From positions 1 through 38,528 of the forward strand of contig JAQSWF010000002.1 in NCBI GenBank assembly GCA_029266775.1: a stretch of 38,528 nt of DNA, in the 5' to 3' direction. The number at the start of each line of letters is the position of its first letter. Position 1 is the stretch's first letter. This document shows, one piece after another, positions 36,962 to 38,528 of the stretch. The notes under the pieces were generated by a model, which was not told where the DNA came from, ran no database searches, and saw nothing but the letters and a program-made list of their open reading frames with translations. The translations under genes were made by a program, and so were the position numbers. This DNA is from Pseudonocardia sp. (GTDB lineage Bacteria; Actinomycetota; Actinomycetes; Mycobacteriales; Pseudonocardiaceae).

Positions 36962-37833
36962 CCCGGGAGCTCGAGGTGCTCGCCGTCGGCGCGCTCGCGC
37001 TGGTGGAGGACCTCGGACGTCCGGGCCTCGGCGCATCCGGGGTGGGCCGCTCGGGAGCCGCCGACCGCGCCGCGCTGCGCCTGGCGAACCGGCTCGTGGC
37101 CAACCCGGAGGGCGCGGCCGGGATCGAGGTCGTCTTCGGCGGACTGGCCGTGCGCGCGTCGGCACCGGTGACCGTTGCGCTGGCCGGCGCGCCGGCTCCG
37201 GCCGACGTCGACGGCGCGGCGGTGGCCCACCACTCCCTGGTCGACCTGCGGGGCGGGCAGGTCCTGCGGCTGGGCGGCCCCGGGACGGGCTTGCGCACCT
37301 ACCTGGCGGTCCGCGGCGGGGTGGACGTCGCGCCCGTCCTCGGGTCGCGGAGCACGGACACGCTGTCCGGGCTCGGGCCGCCACGGCTGGAGGTGGGCCA
37401 GGTGCTGCCGATCGGCCCGGAGCCGAACGCGCTGCCCGTCGTCGACGTCGCGCCGGTCCCTGTGCCACCGGGCGGGACGGTCACGGTGCACGCCGTGCTC
37501 GGGCCGCGCGCCGAGTACGTCGCCGAGCCCGAGCAGCTCACCGCCGTGGAGTGGACGGCGTCGAGCCGGAGCGACCGGGTCGGGGTGCGGCTGGAGGGCG
37601 GGCGACTGCGCCGCCGCGACGACGCCACCGGCGAGCTGCCCAGCGAGGGGATGGTGCGTGGGGCGGTACAGGTGCCCCCCAGCGGCGAGCCGGTGGTGTT
37701 CCTGGCCGACCATCCCGTCACGGGTGGCTACCCGGTGGTGGCCACCCTGTGCGATGCCGACGTCGACCGGTTGGCCCAAGTCCGCCCCGGGCAGGGTGTC
37801 CGGTTTGTCTGGATCACCCGGTCGCTGCCGTAA
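36958..37833 (+). CDS. pxpC: 5-oxoprolinase subunit C (KipA-like)
   Basis: EDLGRPGLGASGVGRSGAADRAALRLANRLVANPEGAAGIEVVFGG...YLAVRGGVDVAPVLGSRSTDT; GTGA overlap with pxpB. Confidence 0.95.
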   Translation: MTRELEVLAVGALALVEDLGRPGLGASGVGRSGAADRAALRLANRLVANPEGAAGIEVVFGGLAVRASAPVTVALAGAPAPADVDGAAVAHHSLVDLRGGQVLRLGGPGTGLRTYLAVRGGVDVAPVLGSRSTDTLSGLGPPRLEVGQVLPIGPEPNALPVVDVAPVPVPPGGTVTVHAVLGPRAEYVAEPEQLTAVEWTASSRSDRVGVRLEGGRLRRRDDATGELPSEGMVRGAVQVPPSGEPVVFLADHPVTGGYPVVATLCDADVDRLAQVRPGQGVRFVWITRSLP

Positions 37834-37853
37834 TCGGTGGCCGTCTCGTTACA

Positions 37854-37878
37854 CCCGGTTGTTGAGCCGCCAACCGGG
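37854..37878 (+). terminator. Hairpin CCCGGTTG-N9-CAACCGGG downstream of pxpC
   Basis: Perfect 8-bp stem 20 bp after the pxpC stop. Confidence 0.65.
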
Positions 37879-37932
37879 CTAGAGATACTCTCCGCCGTCT
37901 GCTCGATACGCATCCGGGGGAGGTGATCGGGC

Positions 37933-38528
37933 ATCGGCACCACGCTTCGTGCCCGGCTGCTTCCCGCGGCTCGCCGTACCGTGCTCCTCGCCGCGCTCAT
38001 CTGCGGATTCCTGGTGGTACTCATCGTGCTTGCGGCGCCTGCTCACGCGGGCGACGACAGCGACGAGTCCACCTCGGACTCGACGTCACAGTCCAGCTCG
38101 GGCAACGGCGGTTCGGACGAGTCCTCACAGGACGAAGAATCGGGCTCCCAGGAGTCGTCGTCGGACGAGACCGAGTCGGAGGGCTCCGACAAGGAGACCG
38201 ACGCGGAAGAGTCGAGCAGCGACGGCGACAGCCCGTCGACCGGCTCCGGGTCGAGCCCGGCTGCCGAAGACTCCGGAAGCACGTCCACGGACTCCGGCTC
38301 CGGCCACGACTCCGGGTCGCAGCAAGGGGGCTCGGGCTCCTCGGATCGGAACACCGCCGGCACGGGCACCGGAAACGGCGCGGCGGCCGAGACCCCGGTC
38401 ACCGAGGCAGCGGCCGTCGAGGCACCGGGCGCCCGCAAGCCCCCGGTCGCCCGCAAGCCCCCGGTCGCCCGCAAGCCCCCGGTCGCCCGCAAGCCCCCGG
38501 TCGCCCGCAAGCCCCCGGTCGCCCGCAA
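37933..38528 (+). CDS. Secreted acidic Ser/Asp/Glu-rich protein, partial at right edge; start unclear (ATC 37933 or GTG 37981)
   Basis: IGTTLRARLLPAARRTVLLAALICGFLVVLIVLAAPAHA | GDDSDESTSDSTSQSSSGNGGSDESSQDEESGSQESSSDETESEGSDKE...GARKPPVARKPPV; open to window end; not in supplied ORF track. Confidence 0.7.
   Translation, partial: MGTTLRARLLPAARRTVLLAALICGFLVVLIVLAAPAHAGDDSDESTSDSTSQSSSGNGGSDESSQDEESGSQESSSDETESEGSDKETDAEESSSDGDSPSTGSGSSPAAEDSGSTSTDSGSGHDSGSQQGGSGSSDRNTAGTGTGNGAAAETPVTEAAAVEAPGARKPPVARKPPVARKPPVARKPPVARKPPVAR
38431..38528 (+). repeat. Perfect 18-bp tandem repeat GCCCGCAAGCCCCCGGTC (5 full copies + partial), encoding (ARKPPV)n
   Basis: Copies at 38431, 38449, 38467, 38485, 38503 and truncated 38521; nucleotide-identical. 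Confidence 0.97.

Noticed and set aside
37854-37932. Riboswitch (e.g. c-di-AMP type) upstream of the secreted protein
   Set aside because: Only a simple terminator hairpin plus a short leader; no recognisable conserved riboswitch motifs and too short.
38043-38528. 161-aa minus-strand ORF (MRATGGLRATGG...)
   Set aside because: Antisense of the plus-strand secreted protein, which has SD, signal peptide and an open frame to the edge; the minus ORF starts at TTG inside the repeat.
1-38528. Defence island, prophage, integrative element or biosynthetic cluster
   Set aside because: No integrase, transposase, phage structural, nuclease/defence or NRPS/PKS genes recognised; gene content is largely housekeeping and metabolic.

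Overview
High-GC actinobacterial chromosomal window (gene content and order look Pseudonocardiales-like; taxonomy inferred). The left part, mostly on the minus strand, is the conserved actinobacterial block dacB - Zn-metalloprotease - tilS/hpt - ftsH - folE - folP - folB - folK - DUF3180 - prsW - DUF2520 - panC - coaX - lsr2 - clpC. It resembles the M. tuberculosis Rv3628-Rv3596c region, but panD and lysS are absent from their usual places. The right part has ppa, a MarR/DHA2-MFS pair, aldose epimerase, a GNAT plus an orphan UTRA protein, a spermidine-synthase-like membrane fusion, a frameshifted secreted beta-helix gene, an assimilatory nitrate/nitrite operon (narB-X-nirB-nirD), ppc, a GntR(FCD)/MHS transporter/pxpABC 5-oxoproline module, and the start of an acidic Ser-rich secreted protein with perfect 18-bp repeats. 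The most unusual signal is a family of 22-bp-period tandem repeats at four sites, each beginning within about 25 bp of a stop codon (a possible fifth relic was also seen). Other notable items are a TilS ORF with no stop codon that reads in frame into Hpt, a signal peptide displaced by one frame from its mature protein, a perfect Shine-Dalgarno followed only by an ATC candidate start, and a GlnR-like box array at narB. No rRNA, tRNA, CRISPR array, transposase or phage genes were recognised. All calls are by eye, without database searches.
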